Of a DNA stretch of 64,000 nt, positions 25,081 through 36,785 are shown piece by piece (positions within the stretch are counted from its first letter, which is position 1; each line of letters opens with the position of its first letter). Origin of the DNA: Pezicula radicicola. Taxonomy: Eukaryota > Ascomycota > Leotiomycetes > Helotiales > Dermateaceae. Under the pieces are notes generated by a model that saw only the letters and a program-made list of their open reading frames with translations, was not told the DNA's origin and did not search any database. Location of the stretch: the NCBI GenBank assembly GCA_003008705.1, contig PDUO01000029.1, positions 569,321 through 633,320 of the forward strand. The letters are read 5' to 3'. The position numbers were made by a program, and so were the translations under genes.

Positions 25081-26977
25081 ATGGATACTCTTCATGCTCA
25101 ATCGAGTATATTTCTTAATTTCATCGGATGTGCAGCTCTTCTCTTCATCGCCTACCTCCCTTGGAAAAAGTTCAATTATGTTTTAACCGTCGACATCCTC
25201 ATTCAACTCATCGTAGCGACAATCTACGAGCAGCAAGTCAGATTATGCAGAAAGAAGCCGGATTACGAGATGGGTAATCCGCAATTGGAATCCCTGGACA
25301 CGAGCAAAACCACCGGGGACCAAGGTAGCGTGCCATTAAACGTAGCATCGATAGTTGTTGGATGGAGGGAAGAAGAAGAACTTTTCCGGGCATGCTTAGA
25401 AAGTTATAAACATCCAGCCGAAAGTAGCTTCATGATCGTGGGCGTTGATGGAGACGAGCCGGCCGATTACCCAATGATAGATGTCTTTAAGAAGGTAATA
25501 TTTTAAATCGCAAAGGCGAACATTTAGTCTTGCTAACAAATTTGTAGACATTCCCTAGCGATGCTTGCACCATACATTTTCGTCAACCACTTGGATCATT
25601 ACTCCACGGTGCCCGCAAAACACCAGTTCTATTGAAGGAGTTACCGGAGAATACATTGAAATCACTGTGCGTGACTGTGAAAGGCATGATTGAGGAACAA
25701 ATTTTTCCACGGACGCTTCGGAACATCAAGCGCCTTTGCGTATATCAGCCTCACCAGTGCAAGAAAGATATATTGTTCTCCGCATTGGTAGTTGGCCTCA
25801 TTGTGGGAGAGGAACTTGGGGTCGAGTTCATCTGGTCTAGCGATTCCGACTCGATTGCTGAGCCACTGGCGCTCCAAAAGACACTTAGGATGGTGCAGTC
25901 TAATGAGCGCGTTGGAGGAGCTTGTTGTCGATTGCGGTTTCAAAATAAGGTGAATTCAGTGATGTCGAAGATGGAAGGTGCTCGCTACTGGTTCAATCAA
26001 GATACACCTCGTACACAAGTTGCAATATGCAAAGCAACGGAATGTCAGCCTGGACCATGCGCCGTGTTTCGAAACAAGGCATTGTCGGAAGTCCTCTTGA
26101 AGTGGTACGGTCAAACTGTCTGGGGGAAACGGATGGTCAGTTCTCCAAACACACGAAATGGGGGATGCTAACATCCATCAAACAGATTACAAATGAAGAT
26201 CGCCATCTTACTACGAGCTTACTACGCCATCAGTGGGAAGTCTTGTATGCTCCAGATGCAATCGTAATTACTGATACTCCTGGAACTTTGTCGGGATGGA
26301 TCAAACAACAAGTACGTACAAACTGCTAGGGTTCCTTTGGTAGGAAAAACAACTTTACTGACAGCTAGTTTCAGGTTCGATGGTCACGAGGCACCTATGT
26401 TGAAACCTTTTATCGCCCAATATTTTATCTGCAAAAGAATCCCTGGTTCTTCTTCAGTGTCTTCAGGGATCGTGCTGTCCCCATTGTCCAATTCGTTCTT
26501 ACTTTGTGCTTTGTTTTCAAAGTCCGACATATCAATCTCGCGGTCTTAAGCACGGATTTGACACTCCGAGTTGCATGCCAATTCTTATATACTCTCAGAC
26601 GCTGCCATGAAAAACCCAACGTCCATGATCTAATATGGTTCATTCCTTCGATTATATTTAATATGGCAATGGGTCCTGGAATCGCCATCTGGGCTCTGGC
26701 TACAATCTTTGAGTCGTCTTGGGGAACAACCATGAGAAGCAGTTTGACGTCCAACCAGAAGGAACGCATCTCGGAAAGACTCTTCCAATTAGGCTTTCAG
26801 ATACTATGGATTGGGGTTTTAGGAGGTGCCATTGTGAGATGCTTAGAGGCCTCGGACTTTTACCAATTCAACACTACCACGTGGAACTTTCTAGTGGCCT
26901 TGGTGTCGGCATTCACGTCGTTTGTTACGTTTGGCTTTCTTTTCGTAGACCTATATTACGAAGAATCAAAATCTTGA
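25081..26977 (+). CDS. Processive GT2 polysaccharide synthase (hyaluronan/cellulose-synthase-like)
   Basis: Membrane glycosyltransferase that would polymerise a beta-linked glycan from a UDP- or GDP-sugar; product unknown. Four exons (25081-25494, 25548-26135, 26186-26311, 26375-26977) sum to 1731 nt, 576 aa. Two N-terminal hydrophobic segments (about 10-50) precede the cytosolic GT-A domain. There, VASIVVGWREEEEL opens the fold, VGVDGDEP is the first acidic site and SSDSDS carries the DSD motif (Asp237-Asp239). GPCAVFR is the acceptor-side loop. Glu338-Asp339 in NEDRHLT match the (E/T)D catalytic base, and QxxRW is Gln375-Arg378-Trp379. Three or four further TM helices form the C-terminus. 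First ATG of the frame used. All catalytic motifs are intact. Close to Cps1/hyaluronan-synthase-like fungal enzymes. Confidence 0.87.
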
Positions 26978-27819
26978 ACCCCGTCTCTCTTTACGTGAGA
27001 TGTAAACTTTCTCCTGACGTGTGCCAAGTATTTCCAGGAGCATCAGATAAGATTATCTTTTTTCTAACATGTTCTTAGAAAAAGAAAATTCTTGACAGCT
27101 AGATGAAGCAAATTTTCACGACCTACCCACTTGACTTGAGTAATTGACTTGATTTAATTTAATTACTCTTACTTAAAGACCGAGTGAGAGTAAATTTAAA
27201 GGGTTAGCGAGATAGACACGGGATCAAGTACAAGCTAAACCCATTTCGTATTGACCAACGAACGAAAGCACCAGATCAATCATAATGCCTTCATCTTAGT
27301 TCAAGTCAACGTATTTTTCTTCAATTTATTCTTCATAATTTCTATTCAAACAAAGACTTTTGAAATACTTAAGTGTGCTCAAGAACAATCTTATGACTAC
27401 TCACTCTCTATTTACTTTTACCTACAAATGAATCCATTTATAGATTATTTCTCTCTGCAAACCCCTTTGGCAGTGGTCCTCCCAAGCCATTCAGCATAAC
27501 ATTACATCATTACTGATGCATCAACACGGATTCTTCTTTTCTGGAATGATCTTCATTAGTTTGTGTAACATGAGTTTCCCTTGCAGGAATCTGGCGCGTC
27601 GAGCGTAAATACTGTTGGCTAGACGCGTTTTGGAGTTGCTTTTACTGGGCCGATCAGTTCAAAACAATTGGCATAAAAGTCTGATCTGCACCATCTTCCT
27701 CTTCCCCCCATCATATGTCTTGTTGACCAGTGAGCGACATTTTGTCTTTTCCCAAATCCTTTGAACAATTAATACGTGGTCATTTGTTGAGCAAAGTGGC
27801 AGCGACAATACCATAAAAA
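26978..27819. other. Intergenic with dispersed core motif
   Basis: A core-motif copy (CACTTGACTTGAGTAATTGACTTG) is at 27128-27151. The remainder is AT-rich without a gene, up to the start of the multi-TM protein. Confidence 0.5.
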
Positions 27820-28683
27820 ATGTCCTTTGGGGACTTTCCACTAGACAGGCCCAAGTACGTTGTCGAATATCCATGGCAGAAACCTCTTCTGCACCGAGCC
27901 TGGCCAGCCCCCGAATACTACCTCGATATCGCATCCGACCAACACGAAAATGTTTTTCTCAATGGTCTTGAAATAGGCACAAATCTAGGAGCAACAGCCT
28001 ACGTAGGCATTGTGTATATGCGACATTCACAAAGTTGTGTCGACCAGAAAATCAACCTTGGACAAGCGTTCCGTTACGGACTTTTTGAACCATTCAAGCT
28101 TGAGAATATTGGCCGCTTTTGTCGCTTTGTTGGAGTCGGACAAGTCATCGGTATTGGCATTGTTGCTGCTATGTGTGTTTGGAAGCCACAAGAGGTAGAT
28201 AAGGCACGAGTTGAGCATAAGGCCCTTATAAAAGCTGAGAAGAAAGGAGACATTGAAGATTTGAAGCATTCTTTTGGAATTCAGGACTTTGAAAAGTTCC
28301 GGTCGGGGCCCAGCCTGGATACTACGACTCGTACCTGTCTTGTTCTCTCGGCTTCATGTCTGTTAGCAATATCTGTTGCAGGGTTTCCAAAGTCTCTGAC
28401 ACGGGAACTCTATCTACAGGGACTGTCGTTGAAGATTTTCGTTCCTACCACAGCCTGCGCTTTAGGGATTTGGGGTGGGAATATTGTACATCGCCGGAAG
28501 ACTGGAAGCTTGGAGGCAAGAAGATTATTGGGAATAACAAGAAATCAGAAATGGAAAAATAGCAGGGACGCCATTGGAATTGAGAAGATGTATAATGGAG
28601 GCGACCACATGACATGGATTGAGAAATATCGCCAGGAGAGGGAGAAGGATACTGCACAATGGGACAATGTCAAAATTTTGTAA
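27820..28683 (+). CDS. Uncharacterised multi-TM protein, single exon
   Basis: 287 aa in one uninterrupted frame starting at ATG 27820. I do not recognise the family. Hydrophobic stretches suggest about four membrane segments: near residues 52-66 (GTNLGATAYVGIVYM), 100-126 (GVGQVIGIGIVAAMCVW), 170-190 (TCLVLSASCLLAISVAGF) and 200-222 (FVPTTACALGIWGG). A charged helix, KALIKAEKKGDIEDLKHSFG, lies between the second and third. The C-terminus is highly charged (KYRQEREKDTAQWDN). No signal peptide. Length, codon composition and the absence of stops support a real gene. An organelle inner-membrane protein is possible, but nothing in the sequence decides it. Confidence 0.65.
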   Translation: MSFGDFPLDRPKYVVEYPWQKPLLHRAWPAPEYYLDIASDQHENVFLNGLEIGTNLGATAYVGIVYMRHSQSCVDQKINLGQAFRYGLFEPFKLENIGRFCRFVGVGQVIGIGIVAAMCVWKPQEVDKARVEHKALIKAEKKGDIEDLKHSFGIQDFEKFRSGPSLDTTTRTCLVLSASCLLAISVAGFPKSLTRELYLQGLSLKIFVPTTACALGIWGGNIVHRRKTGSLEARRLLGITRNQKWKNSRDAIGIEKMYNGGDHMTWIEKYRQEREKDTAQWDNVKIL

Positions 28684-29119
28684 GGTAAAGCAGTGTGGAA
28701 GAGGTATCTGTAAATTAATAGAAGCAATTGACACCTGATCAGCAGGGGGAGAAACTTATAACGAAAGGATGTTGATGTGTAGTGTAGCTTTCCGCAGTAA
28801 ACTATGCACACATGAGCCTTGGTTGCTAGTGAGGACCCTTCCGTTCTGTTCCTGTGCTTGCTGTTAATAGTGCACCGTACAGCACACAACTACATATACT
28901 AACAGTTTCCGACAAGAATCCGGAAAGGGCTCCTTCCTCCCCACGACAGGGTCGCAGCTTCCGCAGATTGAGCTTTGGTGCAGAAAGTTGTTACGTTATG
29001 AATTCCTCCATAGCATCGTCTTCTGCAAACTACCAAACCATAAGTAATTCTTTTACCATTCGTATTATCAACATCGAGGATATATATTTTTGATCGACAA
29101 ACACCCACCCATTATTTTA
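28684..29119. other. Intergenic, no supported gene
   Basis: Short spacer between two plus-strand genes; frames here are short and featureless. Confidence 0.5.
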
Positions 29120-30442
29120 ATGCCACGAGGACGTGATCGAAACGGATGCATCATGCCGTATCCCTGTCGATTCCTATCTGCTGTTACAACGCCAAAGCCC
29201 ACCTCCGTTAAGTTGTTTGACCTTCCTCTCGAGCTCCGAGAGTACATTTATGGGTATTCACTCCCAGGTCCTCGTCTGATCGAAGTATACGCCCGACCCG
29301 TCCGTCCAAGTGATTATGATAATATCGATATCTCGCATGTCGAATACAAATGGAAAGCGGTACGATGTGCGTGCAAGAGACGATGCTACGCGCTACCAGC
29401 CGTAACCCAAATCAACCGCGAAGCAAGAGCATACTGTCAGAAGCGGGTACAGTACGGTCGGTGTTTTGGTACCTATGTCAATTGGAAGCTTGACACGATA
29501 TACATTGGAGACAGAGTAGAACACCTACACAGCCTACAATTTTTGGACGCTGTTGAGAGAGGTGGAGGGCTCGATCAGCTGTACAATTTAGCTTTAGGTC
29601 ACGACTTATGGAGTAAAACAGACCGTATTCATCTCCACAGAAACGCATTCAAACGCTGCAGTTCCTTAGGCCTCCTTGAACGATTGTTAGCTTTACGAAA
29701 CCTCACTATCGTAGGAATAGATCTTGATGGCTACGGTGAGGAGAATGAGGATGAGATTTCAATCGAATTGTCATGTCCTACTATGGGAGATAACTTGAGT
29801 GAGGAGGAACTGGTGGAATTTCGAATGGTCGTAAAAGATGAGTTTTCTGAATATGAACATTGGGTAAGAAGAGAAATCACCCGACTCCAGTTGAATGCTA
29901 ACATGTGCTGGGTTATATAGAAAACCCAACAAAGAGCTGAAAGGAAAGCCACGAATATATTCAGGAGACAACGTCACAATACATATGACAATGATGACCA
30001 AGAAAAAAATTCTGACCCGACCTGGTCATCTTCTAGATTGTCATTAAGTCCATACCATTGCCACGGTCCTGTATTATACGACCTATTCCCGTATAAACCC
30101 TATGCGACGGATGATTCAGAACGTCAGTATGCCAAAAATGGAGCTTGCGGCTTGGCAATAGTGGATCTCGATACTATCAGGAACAGTCGCGCCCTCACTA
30201 TCAGGCTCATGGCCAACTCTCTTATTAAGTCTGACATGGAAAAGTTGTGTGAAGACAAGACAGTGCAGTATTTTGACGTTGTTAGTCAAGACGAGTATGA
30301 CCCTGAAAGATATAAGTATCAGCCTGATTATAATTCATTGAAGTTTCGCTTGCGAAAGATCAGTTTAGCTGTATTGAGGAAGTCTGCACCGAGTTGTTTC
30401 CAAGCTGAGTGGGGGGATTTGGGAGAGGGCTTATTCCCATAA
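29120..30442 (+). CDS. 2EXR domain protein
   Basis: Two exons (29120-29863 and 29921-30442) give 421 aa. Near residues 33-55 the sequence KLFDLPLELREYIYGYSLPG matches the start of the 2EXR domain, an F-box-like fold expanded in ascomycetes and of unknown function. The domain continues through VTQINREARAYC and NWKLDTIYIG. A Cys-rich insertion (RCACKRRCYA) lies between these elements. The frame appears to stop at 29918-29920, but that TAG is the 3' end of a 57-nt phase-0 intron with GTAAGA donor, TGCTAAC branch point and ATATAG acceptor, so the protein continues as KTQQRAERKATNIF. Start taken as the first ATG. Retention of the intron would give a protein of about 266 aa. Confidence 0.75.
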
Positions 30443-31742
30443 AAATTTCGACTCTGGGTAGAAAGTTTGCCATTATTCAAAGCCCTACATCAGTTAAATT
30501 TGTATTCCATAAGGCTAGTGGTCTGCAGGCAAAGTTGTAGTCTAAGAAGTTAAGACTATTCTGTGATGGCTACTGAGTTTGGAATCACTCGATACGTCTA
30601 ATTGGAAGTCTATAGGGTCACAGTCATTTTAAGGAACTTGCTCATGAACTTTGGCTTCATTGGTGAATTATTTGATTAGCATGAGTCATATATTTGCAGT
30701 AGATTCCCAGAAGGTCTCTTGCGTAACCGCACCCCCCACTGGCCTGTATTCAGCACACATACTCAATGCACAAGTGTTCCCAAAATTATCTTACTGTGGT
30801 ACCTTTGTTCTTGGTCGATGACTCCATTGAAGGAAACCTAAGACCTGGCGACTACTTTTACTGGTAGGCAGTCTTCATAATTAGTGTCATTGATAGTGCT
30901 GAATGAATAATAATATGCACAATGCATTCACCTTTGTCAAAGTTACCTTATCATCTTAAAGTTTCCTGCCTACTATGTCTCTGCTTCAATACTCTTCGCT
31001 TGTGTCTAAACTACTAGTCTTGGTAAGGATTACTAGAAGTGCTGATGGGACTGTAAGCCTCTGTATAGCACAGAACTTCATTTTAGTAGAATGTTACATA
31101 TTTTCGTTATAGGCTAATATGTCTTGTCATTTTCAGTTTTCCAGAAAGTGTATTATGTAACGATTACCTTGCCTATATTACCAAGCAGGCGTATCATGCG
31201 ATTTTATATGTTACCATAAATCCTCTCCCCAAGGGACATATCGCGAATCCCCCAGAGCCCCTCTTCTGGATAAAGTTGGTAATTATTTCACGCTTGGCTC
31301 CGGCTTTTAACACCATAGCATTTAAGAATGTGGCTGAGACTAATTTTACTTGGCTTTTAACGCTCTAGATGAATTTCAGGCTAAAGAGCTTATTTGTCGA
31401 TCTTGCCTATTTTAGTGTTGTGTTGTGCTTTTAACATTGCCTCCTCTTCCTACAATAAGTACTATAGGTCAGGAGACATGTCTATATCAAGAAGACATAT
31501 ACATTTTGGGAGATATATCCATATAGAGGACATATATCCATATGGACGTTCTTTCTCGCCTGAAGAAGGACGAAGGGATCTCTTCTTGTAAGGAAATTTT
31601 GACTTTACATCGTAGCGCTTGGAGAACAGCATCATGTATATCGTGTGTATATAGGATTGTGCCAGGACCTACTTTGCTAAGATGCCAATTCTTCAATACA
31701 ATCCCAGCTATTTATCTAAAAAGAAGTCAAATTCACTCCACG
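30443..31742. other. Intergenic / CE15 promoter
   Basis: No gene. Overlapping ATATCCATAT words occur near 31513-31543. The last about 60 bp before the ATG contain a TATTTATC box-like sequence at about 31710, a plausible core promoter for the esterase. Confidence 0.45.
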
Positions 31743-32986
31743 ATGAAGCTCTGTTCAGCATTCTTTCTGTTCTTCGCTGCTACTCTTACACTTCAAGGTT
31801 AGTTACTTTCCTTCAACTCTTAAAAATCCTTAGTAACAGTTTAAAATTAGCATGCGCTCCTCTTCCCTCCCAAACATCCTTCCCAGCAATTGCCAAACTC
31901 CCAAATCCGTTTCAACATCAAAACGGAACCCTCGTCACCTCGAAAGATGATTGGAACTGTCGTCAATCCGAAATCTCCTCGCTCTTCCAAAACTACGAGC
32001 TGGGAACCAAACCTGCTGCACCTTCTAGCGTGACAGCATCATTCAGCTCCTCAACACTTACAATCACTGCGAGTGATTCTGGAAAATCAATCTCCTTCTC
32101 CGTGACAATCACATACCCGAGCAGCGGGACCGCTCCTTACCCAGCCTTCATTGCTTATGCCGGGGGTAGTCTCCCTCAACCGCCCGGGGTAGCTATCATT
32201 AATTTCAACAACGACGACATTGCAGCGCAAAATTCAGCTTCCTCCCGCGGACAAGGAAAGTTCTATACTCTATATGGTACTAGTGCAACTGCTGGTGCAA
32301 TGTCAGCCTGGGCTTGGGGAGTATCCCGCATTATCGACGCTCTCGAACTCGTCCCAGCATCTTCTCACAAAATTGACGTTTCTCACCTTGGCGTGACAGG
32401 ATGTTCACGAAATGGAAAGGGAGCTCTGGTAGCGGGTGCCTTTGATGATCGAATCGCACTCACAATTCCTCAGGAGAGTGGCAGTGGTGGCTCAGCATGT
32501 TGGCGCTTAAGCGACTACTCTCTCGCTCATCCCGAACTCGCCGATAACCAAGCCGTCCAAACAGCTAGCGAAATAGTCCAAGAAAATGTCTGGTTCTCAC
32601 AAGTTTTCGGTTCTCAATTCGCAAATAATATCCCGACCCTTCCAGTCGACCATCACGAACTTGTTGGTCTTGTTGCTCCTAGAGGTCTATTCGTCATCGA
32701 GAATACGGATTACGAATGGCTTGGCCCATGGAGTTCTTTCGGTTGTATGACTGCTGCTAGGGAGATATACAATGCTCTAAGTGTTACTGATAATTTTGGC
32801 TTTAGTCAGATTGGTGGTCATTCGCATTGTGCTTTCCCGTCTAGTCAGCAGTCAGATTTGGATGCGTATGTTGGGAAATTTTTGTTGAATAAGACGGGTA
32901 GTGCTGTTTGGAGATCAGATTTGCCGAGTAATGAGCCTTTTAATAAGGGTGATTGGGTGAATTGGACAACGCCGGTTTTGACTTGA
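31743..32986 (+). CDS. Secreted CE15 4-O-methyl-glucuronoyl methylesterase
   Basis: Cleaves the ester between lignin alcohols and 4-O-methyl-glucuronic acid side chains of xylan. Exons 31743-31797 and 31851-32986 give 396 aa. Residues 1-18/19 form a signal peptide. The intron sits just after it, which explains why an unspliced frame masks the start. The GCSRNGKGA motif holds the nucleophile Ser204, QESGSGG holds Glu227, and GGHSHCAFP gives the catalytic histidine (342 or 344, more likely 344, which precedes Cys). Flanking signatures FNNDDIAAQ and RGLFVIEN fit the family, and conserved cysteines are present for disulfides. There is no CBM1; this is a single-domain enzyme of usual length. No neighbouring CAZyme forms a cluster with it. 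Confidence 0.92.
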
Positions 32987-34409
32987 GAAGAAAAAAAAAA
33001 GACGAAGGAGGAATTAAAAATTGATTTCCTTTTTTTTTTTGGCTTGGGCGGGTTTTAGGTTACTTTTGGAAATGTTGGTTCCGTCTATGTCGTTTAGTCT
33101 CTCGCTCCAAACCTGTATCAAATTTAACCTCGTACATATTGTCGCACCTATTCTACTGGTTGACACCTAGTTTCCCCAATTTATCGCTCTTGATTTACAT
33201 CAAGTGACCATCATCAGCACGTGTCCTTATGACTCCGAAAACCACAGATCGATTGGTTAGAACCATATAGTGGTAGCCGTTTGCCTAGAGATTTCCCCTT
33301 TCAATCATGAATCGTCATTTATATATAAGCCGGGGGAAAAAAGCATCCCTGGGTTGGTGCTGAGAGGCTTTGACTGGTTAAGAGCACAGCTGCTCTTGAA
33401 TTTTGGAAATAAAATTGTTTGAGGCACACTTTAAAGAGATAATAGTGAAAGATCTAGGCAGGCTATAGGCAGCAGTCTTCGATGTATTTGATATTCATAT
33501 GCAATTCTGAGTACGTAGATTCAGAAATGGACGATATTTTATAGGAAAAGTTGGGCAAAGATATTGCTCTAATATTGCTCGCTCACAGCACGAATTCCAT
33601 AAAATACTTACAAAGCTATGCCATAATGCTCCTCGAAATAATTCGTTGTCGCCATGAAAACGCTTGTCAAGTTATCCGAAGCTTAAATCCTGATCATACT
33701 AGGTAAGGAACTAATATCTTTATTATAGAAGACTATTAAGCTTCGGAATACTGAATCCCACGGAGGAAAATATATAGCACATCGCAATATGTCATTTAGA
33801 GTAGATACAAAGAGTATTTTTTTCATAACTCGTCTCAATCTTTCATGGTTTCTGGAGCATATCGCCGTGTCGGTCTTGGTTTGTTCCTGCTTGAGATTGA
33901 TCTTACTGTACTCCGTAATTGACCTGGCTACGTCCACCTTAATAAGATTTGAATTTCATTCAGACCTGCCCTCTGATGAGGAAGTGTTTTCGTGTCCAAG
34001 TTTGCCTGATTGATGCACTCTGCTTCACTACTTTTCGTCCTCGCTACCCCTGAGTCGCTAGAAAAGGGGAAATGTGTCGTCTCGGTTGCGAGGCGAGCGA
34101 TTTACCGGCCCGGTCGGCAAATTGTTGACCACTACTGCAAGGATAGTGAGACTTACACCGCCATTCTTCCAGCCTCTTGAATAAAAATGGTCGAGACCTT
34201 TTCCTCTTGCATCTTCATGCCTCGTCCCCTCGTTTCCATTCATTATTCCTCCAATTGTTCCTGCATTCGCACACGCACAAATATTGTTTTTCTAGTGTTG
34301 ACCTGAGTATAACGATTAATTGATTTTGTATCGTTATCTCGAGTCCACACCTGTCTCCTAGACTCCACTGTCTACCTCTCACGTGTTTTATCGGACCATC
34401 CTGACATAA
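32987..34409. other. Intergenic, no supported gene
   Basis: Poly-A/T tracts directly follow the CE15 stop (about 32989-33040). The rest is AT-rich with short frames only. It becomes C/T-rich just before 34410, as in fungal leaders. Confidence 0.45.
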
Positions 34410-35383
34410 ATGCAAAGCATGGGATATCCGACACCTCCTCTATCCAGTGGAAGACACTCTCCAAAGACGTCCACTGTTCCTCCTTACGCCTCCCAATTGA
34501 CCCAAGGCCAATACAATGTCGAAGTGCAACGTCCAGGCCATAACAGTCGCACTCATAGCTACAATCGCAATCAGCGACAGCTTGGCTTGATTGGCGACGC
34601 ACCACATGACGAAACAAAAACCTATTACCAAGGTTCTTATGAAGCAGAAACCAGAACCTACGCTGAAACAGCATATGATGAAGAAAACCGCACCTACGTT
34701 GGTCAATCTTCACCTACCTACACCAAACCTTATTATCCATCCTCGCCAACCCACACCTACCGTAGTCCTCGCAGTAGAACCGGATCCCCAATACTCCATC
34801 GGATTCCTAGCCCGTACAATGCTTCACGGCCGAAACCGAGAAAGGGTTTTGTGAAGCGAGTAATTAGCAAGTTTAGGGAATGGGTTAGGCAGATTGCGAG
34901 GTATGCGGCAAGGCATCCTTTAAAAATGGGTTTGATGAGTCTATTGCCTGTTGCGGCTATTGGAGGAATGGTGAAAGGTCTAGTGAGTGCTGGACGGGGT
35001 TTGATGAAGTTGCTTGGTGAGGAGGGAAAGCGGGAGAAAAAAGGTATGCTTTTATTTCGACTCCAAGAAAGTTCTTTTTTTTTGGAAGCTAACTTGCTAT
35101 AGGCGGGAAAGAAAGTGAATCTGACGCTAAGAAGCCATCTGGTGATGGCATCTTTGACCAGTTCGTCAAGTTCGGAGGCTCTAAAGGTGGAGCACTAGAT
35201 GGAATCCTGAAGATCATGCAGATGCTTGTGTATGTATTTCGTTGCCTTTTCTTTCTTTCTTTCCCCGGAGGTTTTGACTAATGTGCTTCTAGAAATCATT
35301 ATTGCAAGCTTACACCACACGCTTTCCCAAGAGCTGCAAGTATTATCCTTGAACTGTACTTTTTGGAGCCTTGGAAGCTATGA
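34410..35383 (+). CDS. Uncharacterised Pro/Ser/Tyr-rich protein with a hydrophobic segment
   Basis: Three exons (34410-35043, 35103-35229, 35293-35383) total 852 nt, 283 aa. I do not recognise the family. The first about 150 residues are polar and low-complexity, rich in Pro, Ser, Tyr and Thr, with repeated ETxTY words (DETKTYYQ, EAETRTYA, DEENRTYV). A basic stretch RPKPRKGFVKRVISKFREW precedes one hydrophobic helix (MGLMSLLPVAAIGGMVKGLV) at about 184-203. The C-terminal part is charged, then ends in a compact tail LYFLEPWKL. It could be a membrane-associated adaptor. The clean splicing of two introns supports a real gene. Confidence 0.6.
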
Positions 35384-35741
35384 GAAATGATATCGGGTAG
35401 AGTAGAGTAAAATAGATAGGTAACGGTAACGGTTTGTACATATTACGGAAATACGAATTATGATTATGGGTCTCCTCAGGTTCCAAGCCATGCTTACAAC
35501 ATCGTCGAGTACCAGACCAAGCGTCTGCTTAGAATCAAGTTGGTTGTCTCTCAGTAAGATTTGAAAGTGCTGGTGTGATTGGCGGGCACATATATAGGTA
35601 AATTAAATATGATTGAGTGGGGGATTTGAAATCCTGATATCTATAGTAGGCCCAACCTTAAGGAATATACGGTTAATATTTATCCAATTCCTAGGATTCT
35701 CTACGCGTTTCTGTCCCGTCTAGCCCTCCGCCTCCCGAAAT
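35384..35741. other. Convergent intergenic spacer
   Basis: Lies between two 3' ends. No gene or structured element seen. Confidence 0.5.
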
Positions 35742-36785
35742 TTACAAAGAAACAACAATCTTCTTCGCCGAAACGCCCTTCTTCTGAAGCTCAAAAGCCT
35801 CTTGTATAGACTCCAATCCCTTCCCAGCAACCACCGGATCCGGTGCAGCAATATACTTCCCCTCAGCAAGTGCCTTCGGCAAGAAATCCTCAAAGATAAC
35901 CTTTCTTTCATCTTTATCTTTAAGGGATCCGAAGAGGAACTTGGCTTCGATTCCATCCGGCATCTCCTTGGGAAGATGCATACATGTAGCAATGAACTTT
36001 CGGCCTTGAGTTTTCAAAAGAACAGCAGCACAAGATTGAAAAGCACCGTTTATACCGATGGAATCAAAGGCACCCGCGACTGTCTTGTCTTTGAATGCAT
36101 CGATCAGATCGTCGACGATACTTTCACTGTTGTAGTCGAAGACTTGGCTAGCACGAAGATTTTTGACGTACTCGAAATTCTTTGGCGAAGCGGTGGTAAC
36201 CACTTCATAGCCGGCAGCAACAGCAAGTTGAATAGCATTACTCCCAACACTAGTAGCGCCACCCCAAATAAGCAAAGCTTTACCAGTCGGCTTAGGAGAA
36301 AGAGTAGGAAGCTCAAGAGCCAAAACGTCCTTCGGGAAGAGTCCACAAGCCGCAGTTGAAAGGCCAAGAGGTAAAACTGCAGCCTGTTCATAAGACAAAG
36401 TGTCTGGAATCTTACAGGCCAAATCTTCAAGCAGCACAGTATAATGTTGAAACGCAGAAGCAGCTGGAATATTTGCAGTGATTCCTTCAGCACCGCTCAA
36501 GACTCGGTCTCCAATTTTGAAACGGGTGACACTGCTGCCGATTTCGACTACTTCGCCTGCCGTGTCGATACCTAGGATGGTAGGGTATTTGATCCATGCG
36601 AAGAGGTCTTCGCCCTTTTCTTGGAGGACTCGATCGACTGGGTTAATTGCTACGGCGTGGTTTCTGATGGTTATTTCGTTGGGGAGGGGGGATGTGTAGG
36701 GTGCTGATTTTATTTCGAAAGGTGCGGCTTTGGGGGCTGTTTGCCAGGCTGCTTTGTTGGTTGGTGGCATGGTGGTATGGGGCAA
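35742..36785 (-). CDS. CipB-like MDR enoyl/quinone reductase
   Basis: 347 aa in one exon. NADPH-dependent medium-chain reductase of the branch that includes trans-acting enoyl reductases and 'CipB-like' zinc-binding oxidoreductases; substrate unknown. The N-terminal catalytic fold shows AVAINPVDRVLQ, ILGIDTAGEVVEIG and KIGDRVLSG. The Rossmann core has IWGGATSVGSNAIQLA as the nucleotide loop, then VFDYNSESIVDDL. A CMHLP/EAKFLFGSL stretch typical of the C-terminal lobe follows, and the end GVSAKKIVVSL matches the usual terminus. No structural zinc cysteine cluster is evident. Not adjacent to a PKS, so a general detoxifying role is as likely as a biosynthetic one. Confidence 0.9.
   Translation of the reverse strand: MPHTTMPPTNKAAWQTAPKAAPFEIKSAPYTSPLPNEITIRNHAVAINPVDRVLQEKGEDLFAWIKYPTILGIDTAGEVVEIGSSVTRFKIGDRVLSGAEGITANIPAASAFQHYTVLLEDLACKIPDTLSYEQAAVLPLGLSTAACGLFPKDVLALELPTLSPKPTGKALLIWGGATSVGSNAIQLAVAAGYEVVTTASPKNFEYVKNLRASQVFDYNSESIVDDLIDAFKDKTVAGAFDSIGINGAFQSCAAVLLKTQGRKFIATCMHLPKEMPDGIEAKFLFGSLKDKDERKVIFEDFLPKALAEGKYIAAPDPVVAGKGLESIQEAFELQKKGVSAKKIVVSL

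Noticed and set aside
29918..29920. In-frame TAG splitting the 2EXR reading frame
   Set aside because: A canonical 57-nt intron with donor GTAAGA, branch TGCTAAC and acceptor ATATAG ends exactly at this TAG and restores the frame.
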